Shown piece after piece: positions 7,262 to 14,832 of a DNA stretch of 26,345 bases. Both the position numbers and the translations under genes were made by a program. The notes beneath the pieces were generated by a model. The model was not told the origin of the DNA and made no database searches. It saw nothing but the letters and a program-made list of their open reading frames with translations. Each line of letters begins with the position of its first letter. Position 1 is the stretch's first letter. Source of the stretch: Clostridia bacterium (GTDB lineage Bacteria > Bacillota_A > Clostridia > Christensenellales > Aristaeellaceae); NCBI GenBank assembly GCA_017938645.1, contig JAGBBE010000109.1, positions 1-26,345 on the forward strand. Direction: 5' to 3'.

Positions 7262-8018
7262 AAAAGCAAAACGCCGTCTGCCTGCATGGGCGGTGATCTT
7301 CTGGATTGTTGTCTGGCAGATCGCCGCCGTGTGGGTGGACGATCCCATTTTTCTGGCCTCTCCTCTTGCGGCGCTGAAGCGGTTGGGTCAGTTGATCCTT
7401 GAAACTGCTTTCTGGCAAAGCATTTTGTTTTCGGTGGGGCATATTCTGCTGGGCTTTGTGCTCAGCGCGCTGCTTGGCGTGGCGCTGGCTGCGCTTTCCT
7501 ACCGGTTTCGCGTGGTTCGGGAACTGCTGTCGCCGGTCACGGCGGCAGTCAAGTCCATTCCGGTGGCTTCGTTTGTGATTCTGGTGCTTTTGTGGGTGGC
7601 CAGCCGTCAGCTGTCTATCATCATCAGCATCCTGATCGGTTTTCCCATCATCTACAGCAATGTCCTCATGGGCCTGGACAGCACCGACCCAAGGCTCATC
7701 GAAATGGCGAAGGTTTTCCGCGTGCCGTTTCTGACGCAGCTGCGCGCGATCTATCTCTATGAAGTGCTGCCCTTCCTGCGCTCCGGGCTTTCAATTGCCA
7801 TCGGCCTGTGCTGGAAAAGCGGCGTGGCAGCCGAGGTCATCGGCGTGCCCAAGGGATCGATCGGCGAAAAGCTGTACCAGAGCAAGATCTATCTGGAAAC
7901 GGCAGATCTGTTCTGCTGGACGCTGGTGATCGTGTGCCTGAGCATTGCGTGCGAAAAACTGCTTGCGTGGCTCCTCGATCTTGTGCAAAAGGAGGCGGCA
8001 AAATGCTGGAAGCGGTAA
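7239..8018 (+). CDS. NitT/TauT-type ABC transporter permease
   Basis: An integral membrane protein of 259 residues with about six hydrophobic helices. The first is AVIFWIVVWQIAAVWV and the last is WTLVIVCLSIACEKLLAWLL. The cytoplasmic EAA-like loop that docks on the ATPase is EVLPFLRSGLSIAIGLCWKSG, near residue 170-190, as in SsuC/TauC/ThiX permeases. It overlaps the binding protein gene by 23 bases and the ATPase gene by 16 bases, a tight arrangement that points to coupled translation. No strong ribosome site precedes its ATG. The N-terminus is short and basic (VKKAKRR) before helix one, as expected for a cytoplasmic N-terminus. Confidence 0.85.
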   Translation: MTSTTSVKKAKRRLPAWAVIFWIVVWQIAAVWVDDPIFLASPLAALKRLGQLILETAFWQSILFSVGHILLGFVLSALLGVALAALSYRFRVVRELLSPVTAAVKSIPVASFVILVLLWVASRQLSIIISILIGFPIIYSNVLMGLDSTDPRLIEMAKVFRVPFLTQLRAIYLYEVLPFLRSGLSIAIGLCWKSGVAAEVIGVPKGSIGEKLYQSKIYLETADLFCWTLVIVCLSIACEKLLAWLLDLVQKEAAKCWKR

Positions 8019-8569
8019 ATCTGCAGAAATCCTTCGATGGCAAACAGGTCATCCGGCAGTTTTCCTTCCGCTTTGAGGATGGAGCGCATTACTTCCTGAT
8101 GGGCCCTTCCGGCTGCGGCAAGACGACGCTTTGCAATTTGCTGATGGGTCTTCAGAAGCCCGACGCGGGCGAGGTACGCATGCCTTCCGGCACGAAATTG
8201 AGCGCGGTGTTTCAGGAGGACAGGCTGCTTAAGCAGATGACGGCGCAGGCCAATGTGGCGCTGGTCAGCAGTGTGCCGAAGGAGAAAATCGAGGCGCTGC
8301 TCAAGGAGCTTGGCATTGACGAAGAAAGCCTCGCCCAGCCGGTGAGTACCTTCTCCGGCGGCATGAAGCGCCGTGTGGCGCTGTGCCGGGCACTTCTGGC
8401 GGAGTTTGACGTGCTGTTTCTGGACGAGCCCTACAAAGGGCTGGACGAGGAAACGCGCGCACGGGTAATGGGCATCGTGGCGCGCTATACTGAGGGCAAG
8501 ACGGTGATTCTGGTGACCCATGACCGCGAAGAGGCGGATGGATACGAGCGGGTTTCGCTGGAACCATGA
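8003..8569 (+). CDS. ABC transporter ATP-binding protein (short NitT/TauT type)
   Basis: A compact ATPase subunit of 188 residues. Visible motifs are Walker A GPSGCGKTT (34-42), the Q-loop Gln71 in FQEDRLL, signature FSGGMKRR (117-124), Walker B VLFLDEP (137-143) and switch His173 in VTHDREEA. The start at 8003 follows AAAAGGAGG and lies inside the end of the permease gene. The protein ends soon after the H-loop and lacks the C-terminal extension of SsuB/TauB, so it is at the short end of the family but has every catalytic motif. It completes the importer and is followed directly by a strong terminator, which closes the operon. Confidence 0.9.
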   Translation: MLEAVNLQKSFDGKQVIRQFSFRFEDGAHYFLMGPSGCGKTTLCNLLMGLQKPDAGEVRMPSGTKLSAVFQEDRLLKQMTAQANVALVSSVPKEKIEALLKELGIDEESLAQPVSTFSGGMKRRVALCRALLAEFDVLFLDEPYKGLDEETRARVMGIVARYTEGKTVILVTHDREEADGYERVSLEP

Positions 8570-8571
8570 AA

Positions 8572-8601
8572 AGAGACTGCTTTACAGGCAGTCTCTTTTT
8601 T
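8572..8601 (+). terminator. Intrinsic terminator closing the ABC operon
   Basis: AGAGACTGC (8572-8580) and GCAGTCTCT (8588-8596) form a perfect nine-base-pair stem followed by six T. It starts four bases after the ATPase stop codon. Confidence 0.9.
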
Positions 8602-8645
8602 GACGGAAAACTTCTCTCCATGCCTTTCTTCCACCCTCCGCAAGT

Positions 8646-8653
8646 GGTATACT
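8646..8653 (+). promoter_or_regulatory. Extended -10 promoter for the GH20 gene
   Basis: TATACT at 8648-8653 with TGG in front (extended -10 pattern). The -35 region is poor (TTTCTT at 8625-8630). It lies between the ABC operon terminator and the GH20 start at 8696. Confidence 0.45.
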
Positions 8654-8695
8654 GTACCTATCAGCCAACTGAATATGGCAAGGAGGATGAAATCC

Positions 8696-10465
8696 ATGTT
8701 GTTTCCCCGTCCCCGGAAGGCAGAAAAATGCGAAGGCGTATATCAGGTAAAAGCAAATTATGAGGGAATGACCCTCGTTGATTTTTATGCTGCGGTCAAA
8801 GATGGCAATGAAGATGTGAAGATCACCATCGCACCGCTGATGGAGAAGGAAGAATACAGGCTTGAGATCACGCCTGAAGGCATTTGCGTGGCAGCCGCCT
8901 GCGACGAGGGCCTGTTCCGCGCGGCTACGTCGCTCAAACAGCTGATCAGCCGCGGCAAGGGACAGCTTGCCTGCGCGCTTATCGAGGACAAGCCCGAAAT
9001 TGCCCGCCGCGGTTACATGTTGGACATCAGCCGCGGACGCATGCCCAAGGTGGAAACCATCAAGACGATGATCGATTTCCTCGCAGCTCTCAAGTACAAT
9101 GAGTTCCAGCTCTATATGGAAGGCGACTGCTTCAAGTATGCGGCCTATCCCAAGGAAACGGCAGATTTTGACTGCCTCACGCCTGAGGATATCCGCGAGC
9201 TCAACCAGTACTGCCTCGACCGCTTCATCGATCTGGTACCCAATCAGAACTCCTTCGGCCATATGTATACGTGGCTCAGAAAGCCTGATTTTCACCATCT
9301 CGGATTGTTTGAAGGCGATGAGGTGCCCTCCACGCTCAATCCGCTGCTGGATGAGAGCTTCGAATTCGTGTGCAATCTCTACGAATCGCTGCTGCCGCAT
9401 TTCAGCTCGAAGTACGTCAACATCGGTCTGGACGAGGCCTACGGTCTGGGACGCTATCAGATCGAGGAGTACTGCAGGCAGAAGGGCAAGGACGTTGTGT
9501 TCATGGAGTGGCTCAACAAGCTCAACGATCACATCGTCGAAAAGTATGGCAAGACCGTGATGTTCTGGGCGGATATGATCTACAACTATCCGCAGAGCTA
9601 TCACATGGTGCCCAAGGACGCCGTGGCGCTGGAGTGGGGCTATGAGCTCATCCAGTCCCAGCGCATGACCGACCACTGCATCGCCTACCGTGACGCGGGC
9701 GTTCGCTACTATGTGTGTCCTTCCTGCAACACGCACGGCAGCCTCACCAGCCGCATGGATGTGACGACCTTCAACATCCGCACCTGCGCGGAGCTTGCCG
9801 TGGAATACGGTGCAGAAGGCCTGCTGCTGACCGACTGGGGTGACGGCGGACATCCGCAATTCGGTGTGTGGAGCATGGTGCCTGTGGCGCTCAGCGGCCA
9901 GTATGGCTGGAACACCGGTGCAAAGCAGGATGGCGAGAGCTTCAAGGCCGACTTTATCCGCGGCGCAGAGGACTTTGTGGATGAGGAAATCTTCGGCGGC
10001 GCGAAGGTGTCCCGCCTGATGTACCGCATGGCCAACTACTATCTGCTCGAGCCGGAGCGTGTGCATGTGTGCACCATGTCCGCCAAGCAACTCACCATGC
10101 CCATCAGCGAAACCAAGTACGCGCATCTGTTTGACCTCAAGGACAGCGGCGACGACTTCTACTTCGACAACGTGACCAGCTATGTGCGCCGCGTGATGGC
10201 CGATCTGGAAAAGGTAGACTTCGACGAGCAGATGAAGCGCGAGGTGCGCTGGACGGCATGGATGATCGAACTGGGCAGCGAGGTCTGCAAAGTCAAGCTG
10301 CATCCCGCCGAATCCCTTGACAAGGTGGACGAGCTGGTTGAACTGCTCGACAAGTGCGCTGACGAATATGTGAAGCTGTGGAACTTCCGCAACTACGAAA
10401 AGGGTGTTGAAAAGTTCCTGATGCATCTGAAGAACCGCCGCGCGGAGCTTTTGGAGTTGAAATAA
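8696..10465 (+). CDS. GH20 family beta-N-acetylhexosaminidase-like glycoside hydrolase (cytoplasmic)
   Basis: A 589-residue glycosidase without signal peptide or membrane segment, so it acts inside the cell on imported sugars. Residues 15-100 fit the GH20b-type N-terminal domain. The TIM barrel begins at RRGYMLDISRGRMPKVET (about 104-121), the classic GH20 opening. IGLDEAYGLG carries the catalytic pair Asp246-Glu247 that in GH20 positions the substrate N-acetyl group and protonates the leaving group. A C-terminal helical region of about 150 residues follows. Family members remove terminal GlcNAc or GalNAc. I chose the ATG at 8696 because AAGGAGG ends nine bases before it; an in-frame ATG at 8687 is too close to that site. 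It is a single-gene unit with its own promoter. The exact sugar specificity is not readable. Confidence 0.85.
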   Translation: MLFPRPRKAEKCEGVYQVKANYEGMTLVDFYAAVKDGNEDVKITIAPLMEKEEYRLEITPEGICVAAACDEGLFRAATSLKQLISRGKGQLACALIEDKPEIARRGYMLDISRGRMPKVETIKTMIDFLAALKYNEFQLYMEGDCFKYAAYPKETADFDCLTPEDIRELNQYCLDRFIDLVPNQNSFGHMYTWLRKPDFHHLGLFEGDEVPSTLNPLLDESFEFVCNLYESLLPHFSSKYVNIGLDEAYGLGRYQIEEYCRQKGKDVVFMEWLNKLNDHIVEKYGKTVMFWADMIYNYPQSYHMVPKDAVALEWGYELIQSQRMTDHCIAYRDAGVRYYVCPSCNTHGSLTSRMDVTTFNIRTCAELAVEYGAEGLLLTDWGDGGHPQFGVWSMVPVALSGQYGWNTGAKQDGESFKADFIRGAEDFVDEEIFGGAKVSRLMYRMANYYLLEPERVHVCTMSAKQLTMPISETKYAHLFDLKDSGDDFYFDNVTSYVRRVMADLEKVDFDEQMKREVRWTAWMIELGSEVCKVKLHPAESLDKVDELVELLDKCADEYVKLWNFRNYEKGVEKFLMHLKNRRAELLELK

Positions 10466-10532
10466 ACCAAAAACAAAAAGAAATGCTGCATGACGGCAGC
10501 GCTCTTAAGGATGAATTTATCCCACAACGAAA

Positions 10533-10566
10533 AAACGAGCATCCGGCGTTTGTTGGATGCTCGTTT
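10533..10566 (-). terminator. Bidirectional terminator between GH20 and DUF4180 genes
   Basis: AAACGAGCATCC (10533-10544) and GGATGCTCGTTT (10555-10566) form a perfect twelve-base-pair stem. On the minus strand the stem is followed by six T, so it best serves the DUF4180 gene, while the plus side (CGTTTGCTT) is weaker. It lies about 70 bases after the GH20 stop. Confidence 0.75.
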
Positions 10567-10669
10567 GCTTATGTGGTTGTACAAACGCATTGCACCGGAA
10601 CCGTGCGTATAATTGCGCCCGCCTGATAATGATGGGAATTCATTTTTTGTCTGCTAGACAAATTGGAAT

Positions 10670-11032
10670 TTACTTTGTCAGCATTTCGATTGCTTCTTCC
10701 TTGGTAGCAACAAAAAACACACTCTTCCCCTTATTGCTCTCATAGATAAAATCTCTGAGAGGCTTGCTGGTATAGCGAGAGTAATCGCCATAAATTGCAA
10801 TGCGTCCACCATAGTTGGTGTACTTTTGCAGAATCTCACCAGCAAGCCCAGTGCTGAGGATAAAAAAGTCCTCAACAATCAGTTTTTTGTCAATTATGAT
10901 ATTCTTTGTGCCTACATTATACTTTGCAGTCATAAGCACATCGAGTGCAGACTGTGCATCTGTAAATACCTTTTCATCGCTGTTTATAACAGCGCATAAT
11001 ATGTTGTTTTGTTCAACTGTTTGGATGGTCAT
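10670..11032 (-). CDS. DUF4180 domain-containing protein
   Basis: A 120-residue soluble protein that matches the DUF4180 family over its whole length: a start like TVEQNNILCAVINSDEKVF, a central IIIDKKLIVEDFFILSTGLAGEILQK, then YGGRIAIYGDYSRYTSKPLRDFIYESN and an end VFFVATKEEAIEML. The fold resembles a small alpha/beta domain with a final helix; biochemical function is not known. The gene is clearly richer in AT than its neighbours and uses AAA, ATT and ATA codons freely, so it was probably acquired from another Firmicute. Its start follows GAGGTAAG. It stands alone, pointing left, with its own terminator on the GH20 side. Confidence 0.82.
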   Translation of the reverse strand: MTIQTVEQNNILCAVINSDEKVFTDAQSALDVLMTAKYNVGTKNIIIDKKLIVEDFFILSTGLAGEILQKYTNYGGRIAIYGDYSRYTSKPLRDFIYESNKGKSVFFVATKEEAIEMLTK

Positions 11033-11199
11033 TTGTCTTACCTCGTCAAATTCAAGTTTATCGCTTTCAGTCTATCACAGCAGTAAAAAAACTGCAAGCC
11101 AGACAAGGATTGCGGTTTCGCTATTTGAGTGATGTAAAGTGAAGGATAACTCCTTCCTTTCCACTTTCCCTCCTGACGGCAGCATTTCTTTTTGGCTAA

Positions 11200-11320
11200 T
11201 CAGGTTTTTGATTTTTCTTCCAGCTCTTGCACACGCTGCTCCAGCGCTTCGATTTTTTACCAAGGACAATAAACGCATGACAGACAGCTGAAATGATCAG
11301 CACCTACACAGTTCCAGTCA
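11200..11320 (-). pseudogene. Decayed small membrane/coiled-coil protein gene
   Basis: On the minus strand one frame reads VLIISAVCHAFIVLGKK, a membrane-like helix, up to a run of six A (11253-11258). The next frame then reads IEALEQRVQELEEKSKT and a stop at 11200, a good heptad coiled coil. A change of one or two bases in the A-run would join them, and a TAG lies just upstream of the helix. This looks like a broken small gene rather than chance sequence. The remaining bases of the 11033-11444 gap show nothing else I can name apart from the rubrerythrin terminator. Confidence 0.35.
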
Positions 11321-11397
11321 GATAAATAGAAAATCAAACAGTGCAATCCGCCGACAAAGAGGCAGCAAAGCGTTTCATTTCTTCATCAGATTTTCCC

Positions 11398-11431
11398 AAA
11401 AAGCGCGCCGCAGAAACTGACTGCGGCGCGC
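11398..11431 (-). terminator. Terminator of the rubrerythrin gene
   Basis: GCGCGCCGCAG (11403-11413) and CTGCGGCGCGC (11421-11431) form a perfect eleven-base-pair stem. On the minus strand it is followed by five T (11398-11402). It starts 13 bases past the rubrerythrin stop. Confidence 0.9.
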
Positions 11432-11444
11432 TGTGGAATGGTCA

Positions 11445-11987
11445 TCAATAGTTGTTTGCGCGAATCTGGAAGTAGGCCTTGGGATGCTTGCAAACGGGGC
11501 AGAGCTCGGGGGCCTTCTTGCCGATGACGATATGGCCGCAGTTGGAGCATTCCCAGATCATGTCGTTATCACGGCTGAACACCAGTCCGCCTTCCACATT
11601 GGCCAGCAGCTTGCGATAGCGCTCCTCATGGGTCTTTTCGATGGCGGCAACCTTCTCAAACAGGATGGCGATCTCGGTGAAGCCTTCTTCGCGGGCGTCA
11701 ACGGCCATCTGAGCATACATATCGGTCCACTCGTAGTTCTCACCCTCGGCAGCGTCAAGCAGGTTCTCAGCAGTGCTGGGAATATCTCCGCCGTGCAGGA
11801 GCTTGAACCAGATCTTGGCATGCTCTTTTTCGTTGTTGGCAGTCTCTTCAAAAAGGTTGGCAATCTGGACGTAGCCTTCCTTCTTGGCCTTGGAGGCGTA
11901 ATAGGTGTACTTGTTGCGGGCCTGGCTTTCGCCGGCGAACGCGGTCATCAGATTGGCCTCAGTCTTGGTACCTTTCAGTTCCTTCAT
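11445..11987 (-). CDS. rbr: Rubrerythrin
   Basis: A 180-residue non-haem iron protein that reduces hydrogen peroxide in anaerobes. The N-terminal four-helix ferritin-like domain has the diiron ligands in order: GESQARNKY with Glu20, NNEKEHAK with Glu53 and His56, and [11 protein letters not shown] with Glu117 and His120. The C-terminal rubredoxin domain has two CxxC pairs, Cys147/Cys150 (WECSNCGH) and Cys163/Cys166 (ELCPVCKHP). Length and order match the classical clostridial form. The ATG follows GGAGGGTATGAACA. It lies downstream of the BIG2/CHAP gene on the same strand, about 70 bases away, and has its own terminator. Family members usually respond to oxidative stress through PerR; I do not see a convincing PerR box. 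Confidence 0.95.
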   Translation of the reverse strand: MKELKGTKTEANLMTAFAGESQARNKYTYYASKAKKEGYVQIANLFEETANNEKEHAKIWFKLLHGGDIPSTAENLLDAAEGENYEWTDMYAQMAVDAREEGFTEIAILFEKVAAIEKTHEERYRKLLANVEGGLVFSRDNDMIWECSNCGHIVIGKKAPELCPVCKHPKAYFQIRANNY

Positions 11988-12054
11988 TGTTCATACCCTC
12001 CATTTTTGATTTGTGTGTTTACAGTTTATCCTGTTTCGGACAATCTGAAACACA

Positions 12055-13080
12055 TTATTTCCATGTCTGACCAAATCCGAACACCGACCAGTGATCGGTG
12101 TGCAGCTCGTACTGAACCAGCGGATCGGTCTGCATATCTTCAGGAAGCTCCTCCATGTTCCACTGAAGCTTCAGTCCCTTTTCGGTGCCGACCATGTTGT
12201 TGGGCTTGTTGCTGTCGTAAAGATAGCAGTAGCTCTTGACGCTATTGGACATGTTGCCTTCCACGGTGGTCACAGCGTACTTTCCATCACCCAGATCCTT
12301 CACATCCGTGACGGAACCGACGTGGACGGTACGGTAGGCATTGTCCATGTCCGCGTAGATCACCAGATAGCCGGGCTTGGGCACCGATACGAAGCGCCCC
12401 ATGTCCATGAATCCGTCAAACTGGTGGCCGACCTGACCCTGCTGGAAAAACTGGACCGTCGGCGGATTGTCGTAATTGGCCTCCTCCAGCGTGAGCGGAT
12501 CAGTACCGGCGGCATTGGCGCAGAAAATGGTGAACACCGCGCACCAGCCGACTTCCTTTTTGCGGCCATAGTACCACTTGGCGTACTGATTGTACTTGGG
12601 CAGCTTGGCGCGCTTGACGGAATAATACTCGCGGTTGAGCACGTAGACGTAGTTGCGGATGAGGCGCGGTATCTGATCCTCGCCTACGACCACATTATAA
12701 GTATATTCCTCTTCGTCCACCAGGCAGACCACCTCTGCCTCGCCCTCGGCAACAGCCGTCAGAAGGCCATCGGCGGACACGGTGACGACGCTTTCATCCG
12801 ACGAGAAAAATTCACCGCTGCGTGTGGGCTGAAGGCCTTCGGCACCGATTTCATCAAACGGTACAACGCCCGGAGAAACGCAGGGCGCATAGGCCACATC
12901 GCCCGGATGCATGCCGAACATGCCGGTTTCGTCAGCCAGCTGATCCGGCGTGAGCAGATCAGCCAGCGCCTGATCAAACAAGGCGTCGCGCTCCTCGTTG
13001 GAAGCAGCCATGGCGGAGGAAACCAGAAGCATCAGTGCCAGAAAAAGAGCCGCAAAGCGGCGCAGAGAACGGAAATACAT
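12055..13080 (-). CDS. Secreted BIG2/CHAP-like (NlpC/P60 fold) protein
   Basis: An exported protein of 341 residues. The signal peptide is MYFRSLRRFAALFLALMLL followed by an AMA cleavage site near residue 25. Residues about 92-132 read like a bacterial Ig-like BIG2 repeat (SSDESVVTVSADGLLTAVAE). The C-terminal half resembles a CHAP amidase/endopeptidase: GWCAVFTIFCAN with Cys180, then YRTVHVGSVTDV with His253, then a TTVEGN motif with Glu274. These would form the Cys-His-polar triad. Such proteins cut peptidoglycan cross-bridges or stems at the cell surface. The usual CHAP 'WC..FV' is slightly altered to WCAVFT, so activity is likely but not certain. The start follows AAGGAG by ten bases. Confidence 0.75.
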   Translation of the reverse strand: MYFRSLRRFAALFLALMLLVSSAMAASNEERDALFDQALADLLTPDQLADETGMFGMHPGDVAYAPCVSPGVVPFDEIGAEGLQPTRSGEFFSSDESVVTVSADGLLTAVAEGEAEVVCLVDEEEYTYNVVVGEDQIPRLIRNYVYVLNREYYSVKRAKLPKYNQYAKWYYGRKKEVGWCAVFTIFCANAAGTDPLTLEEANYDNPPTVQFFQQGQVGHQFDGFMDMGRFVSVPKPGYLVIYADMDNAYRTVHVGSVTDVKDLGDGKYAVTTVEGNMSNSVKSYCYLYDSNKPNNMVGTEKGLKLQWNMEELPEDMQTDPLVQYELHTDHWSVFGFGQTWK

Positions 13081-13233
13081 CGAACAGGACTCCTTCTGCT
13101 GAAAAAAGCTGACAGCCTATTATAGCATAAACAAACCGGAAAAGGAAATGGACCGAAGACGTCGGAACATGATTTACATCTGTTTTGATTTCAAAAGGCC
13201 GAAAGAATTTTTCAAAAAAATTTGAAAAAAACG

Positions 13234-13262
13234 TTGACATTCACGCTGAAATGTTGTATTAT
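13234..13262 (+). promoter_or_regulatory. Strong promoter of the tRNA pair
   Basis: A perfect TTGACA (13234-13239), 17-base spacer and TATTAT (13257-13262), overlapping a further TATAAT at 13260-13265. An AT-rich run with A-tracts lies just upstream, as often seen at stable RNA promoters. Transcription would begin about 20 bases before the first tRNA. Confidence 0.85.
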
Positions 13263-13291
13263 AATCAACGTCGCGTGAGCGACCAAAGCAT

Positions 13292-13368
<77 letters not shown>

Positions 13369-13372
13369 TCAT

Positions 13373-13449
13373 GGCGGCGTAGCTCAGCTGGCTAGAGCAT
13401 TCGGTTCATACCCGGAGTGTCATTGGTTCGAATCCGATCGCCGCTACCA
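13373..13449 (+). tRNA. tRNA-Met (CAT), elongator
   Basis: A 77-base tRNA four bases after tRNA-fMet, with encoded CCA. Acceptor GGCGGCG pairs with CGCCGCT with one terminal G-U. The anticodon loop is TTCATAC. It resembles elongator tRNA-Met rather than the lysidine-type tRNA-Ile(CAT), though the latter cannot be excluded by eye. Its 3' part from the anticodon loop on is repeated twice downstream. Confidence 0.9.
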
Positions 13450-13456
13450 TCAAGAA
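13405..13456 (+). repeat. 52-bp direct repeat, copy 1 (in the tRNA-Met gene; attL-like)
   Basis: From the anticodon loop of elongator tRNA-Met through the CCA end and seven bases beyond. All 52 bases recur unchanged at 14518-14569. Covering the 3' end of a tRNA from the anticodon loop on is the classic footprint of a tyrosine-integrase attachment site. Confidence 0.85.
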
Positions 13457-13489
13457 CACCTTGCGAGCGCAAGGTGTTCTTTGCTTTTA
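13452..13489 (+). terminator. Terminator of the tRNA pair
   Basis: AAGAACACCTTGC (13452-13464) and GCAAGGTGTTCTT (13469-13481) form a perfect thirteen-base-pair stem, followed by a T-rich run (TTGCTTTT). It resembles in position, but not in sequence, the hairpins that follow the two displaced tRNA 3' copies. Confidence 0.85.
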
Positions 13490-13505
13490 TAGAGGGGTGG
13501 TTTTA

Positions 13506-14273
13506 ATGAAAAAGGTAATATGTTTTTTGTTTGTGCTGTTGTTAACAATTTCCAATTTTGCTATGGCAACAAATTTACCTTTTGAGAGCAAAATAACAAT
13601 GGGATCAAAATATCTTCCAGAGAGAGGTCAACGTGTTTCGGTAAAAATTACTCTGAATAGTAATGTGGATTATGATTTGTTTATATCCTTTTTGGATTCA
13701 AAATCAAAAGATATATCATCCAAAACTCAAAATCTAACTTTAAAAGCCAAAAGCAAATTGTCAAAATCTTTTGTATATACACTGACTGAAGAAGAACTTC
13801 AAAGTAAAAGAGTAAGTTTTTACATCCAATACTGTGCTAGAAATAGTATCTTGGGTAAAATGATAGAAAAAACATCAATAACATATTCTTGGGGAGAAGA
13901 AAGAAAAACATTAAATGAAAGCAGTACTTTTTGGGGTAGTAGTGTAAAAAAACCGACATTAGATGCCCACGCGGTACTATTCGATTATGCGAATAATATT
14001 GGTAAACGCTTCGTATTGTCTGGATATAGCGTGTTGTATAATTATTATAATTTTGGATATGAAAAATCTGAAAAAGACATGTTTTGTCTACAAGTATTTG
14101 ATAAAGCGAATTTTGATGCATGGTATATCTACTGCGATAGAGAGCGCTTTTCGGGTTTGTATGATTTGATAAAGCGTAGAGGTAGCGTACAAATAGAAGC
14201 AATTTGCGAAATTACGAAATACCAAAAGGGACAGAACGCCCAGGCCGAAGCTATAATGGCTTGGGAAGATTAA
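13506..14273 (+). CDS. Secreted protein of unknown function, AT-rich island cargo, possible C-terminal OB-fold
   Basis: I do not recognise this 255-residue protein. Residues 1-21 are a clear signal peptide (KKVICFLFVLLLTISNFAMA). Residues 25-130 are rich in alternating strands (VSVKITLNSNVDYDLFISFL, FVYTLTEEEL, VSFYIQYC) and could be a beta-sandwich. After a polar linker (130-150), residues 152-240 (VLFDYANNIGKRFVLSGYSV, FCLQVFDKANFDAWYIYCD, RGSVQIEAICEI) have the order of a small OB-fold like the tRNA_anti-like domain; this is inference. The start follows GGGGTGG eight bases upstream. Base composition is far more AT-rich than the core genes and codons are A/T-ending, so it is foreign. It begins right after the tRNA terminator and lies alone between the tRNA and its 52-bp repeat. 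No lipobox or C-terminal anchor is seen. Confidence 0.7.
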   Translation: MKKVICFLFVLLLTISNFAMATNLPFESKITMGSKYLPERGQRVSVKITLNSNVDYDLFISFLDSKSKDISSKTQNLTLKAKSKLSKSFVYTLTEEELQSKRVSFYIQYCARNSILGKMIEKTSITYSWGEERKTLNESSTFWGSSVKKPTLDAHAVLFDYANNIGKRFVLSGYSVLYNYYNFGYEKSEKDMFCLQVFDKANFDAWYIYCDRERFSGLYDLIKRRGSVQIEAICEITKYQKGQNAQAEAIMAWED

Positions 14274-14517
14274 CATGAGGACGGTATTGCTTTCGTGAAG
14301 AAATTTGAAAAGAGTTGCTAGAATAAATTTTGGATTGAAATCATAGCGTAATTTATGAGAAAACAGTATCAAATTCATGTTTTCTTGAGATAATCTATGT
14401 GCTGTGTTTTTTTGTACGTATCACGCACTAATGACCGTTAATAACCCACTGGGGACCATAGCCACATTTCACGTTTTTTGTTGTAATATAAGTCTTCCCG
14501 AAGCGGGCGCAGCCCGC
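14274..14517. other. AT-rich non-coding stretch with no gene seen
   Basis: About 240 bases after the secreted-protein gene without a supported open frame. An eight-base-pair stem (AGAAAACA 14358-14365 with TGTTTTCT 14378-14385) may end that gene's transcript but lacks a T-run. From about 14464 the sequence (ACGTTTTTTGTTGTAATATAAG and on) resembles the bases just before the third tRNA copy at 16801-16840, so it may be the end of a lost element. Confidence 0.4.
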
Positions 14518-14569
14518 TTCATACCCGGAGTGTCATTGGTTCGAATCCGATCGCCGCTACCATCAAGAA
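14518..14569 (+). repeat. 52-bp direct repeat, copy 2 (displaced tRNA-Met 3' end; attR-like)
   Basis: Identical to 13405-13456 in all 52 bases, while the sequence before it (CCCGC) no longer matches the tRNA. It cannot fold as a tRNA because the D-arm and 5' acceptor are missing. It is followed at once by its own hairpin and T-run. Confidence 0.85.
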
Positions 14570-14600
14570 AGCCTTGTAAATCAAGGCTTTCTTCTTTTTT
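14565..14600 (+). terminator. Terminator behind tRNA 3' copy 2
   Basis: AAGAAAGCCTTG (14565-14576) and CAAGGCTTTCTT (14582-14593) form a twelve-base-pair stem followed by CTTTTTTG. It probably ended the original tRNA-Met transcript before insertion. A near copy lies at 16873-16908. Confidence 0.8.
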
Positions 14601-14689
14601 GTCCAGAAAACGGGATGGGTGAATACGACACTCATACGCTTGAAATGGTGTTTTTCTGCACAAAAACTGCACGAAACGGATTTTTGAAG

Positions 14690-14729
14690 AGCCTTCAAAC
14701 GCTTACAGGATAAGCGTTTGCGGGCTTTT
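14690..14729 (+). terminator. Second hairpin/terminator in the gap after tRNA copy 2
   Basis: CAAACGCTTA (14696-14705) pairs perfectly with TAAGCGTTTG (14711-14720), extended by AGCC/GGGCT and followed by four T. No gene clearly uses it. The surrounding 14601-14860 gap shows no supported gene, only a segment (about 14601-14675) shared with 16909-16985. Confidence 0.5.
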
Positions 14730-14832
14730 CCTGTGTGCACGGAATCTGAACAAACCCATCTGAAAACAGGCTTTGAAGACGATTACCTGGTCGGTCTGCT
14801 TGTGGTATGTATAGGCGGATATGGGGAAAATA

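Noticed and set aside
12091..13125. Open frame of 344 codons on the plus strand
   Set aside because: Antisense to the secreted BIG2/CHAP-like gene, which has a signal peptide and ribosome site.
14518..14562. A further tRNA-Met gene
   Set aside because: Only the 3' part from the anticodon loop on is present; the D-arm and 5' acceptor strand are missing.
14469..14740. Small minus-strand frames ending in a GFEPMTLRV-like sequence
   Set aside because: This is the well-known false protein made by translating the antisense of a tRNA 3' end; here it comes from the displaced tRNA-Met copy.
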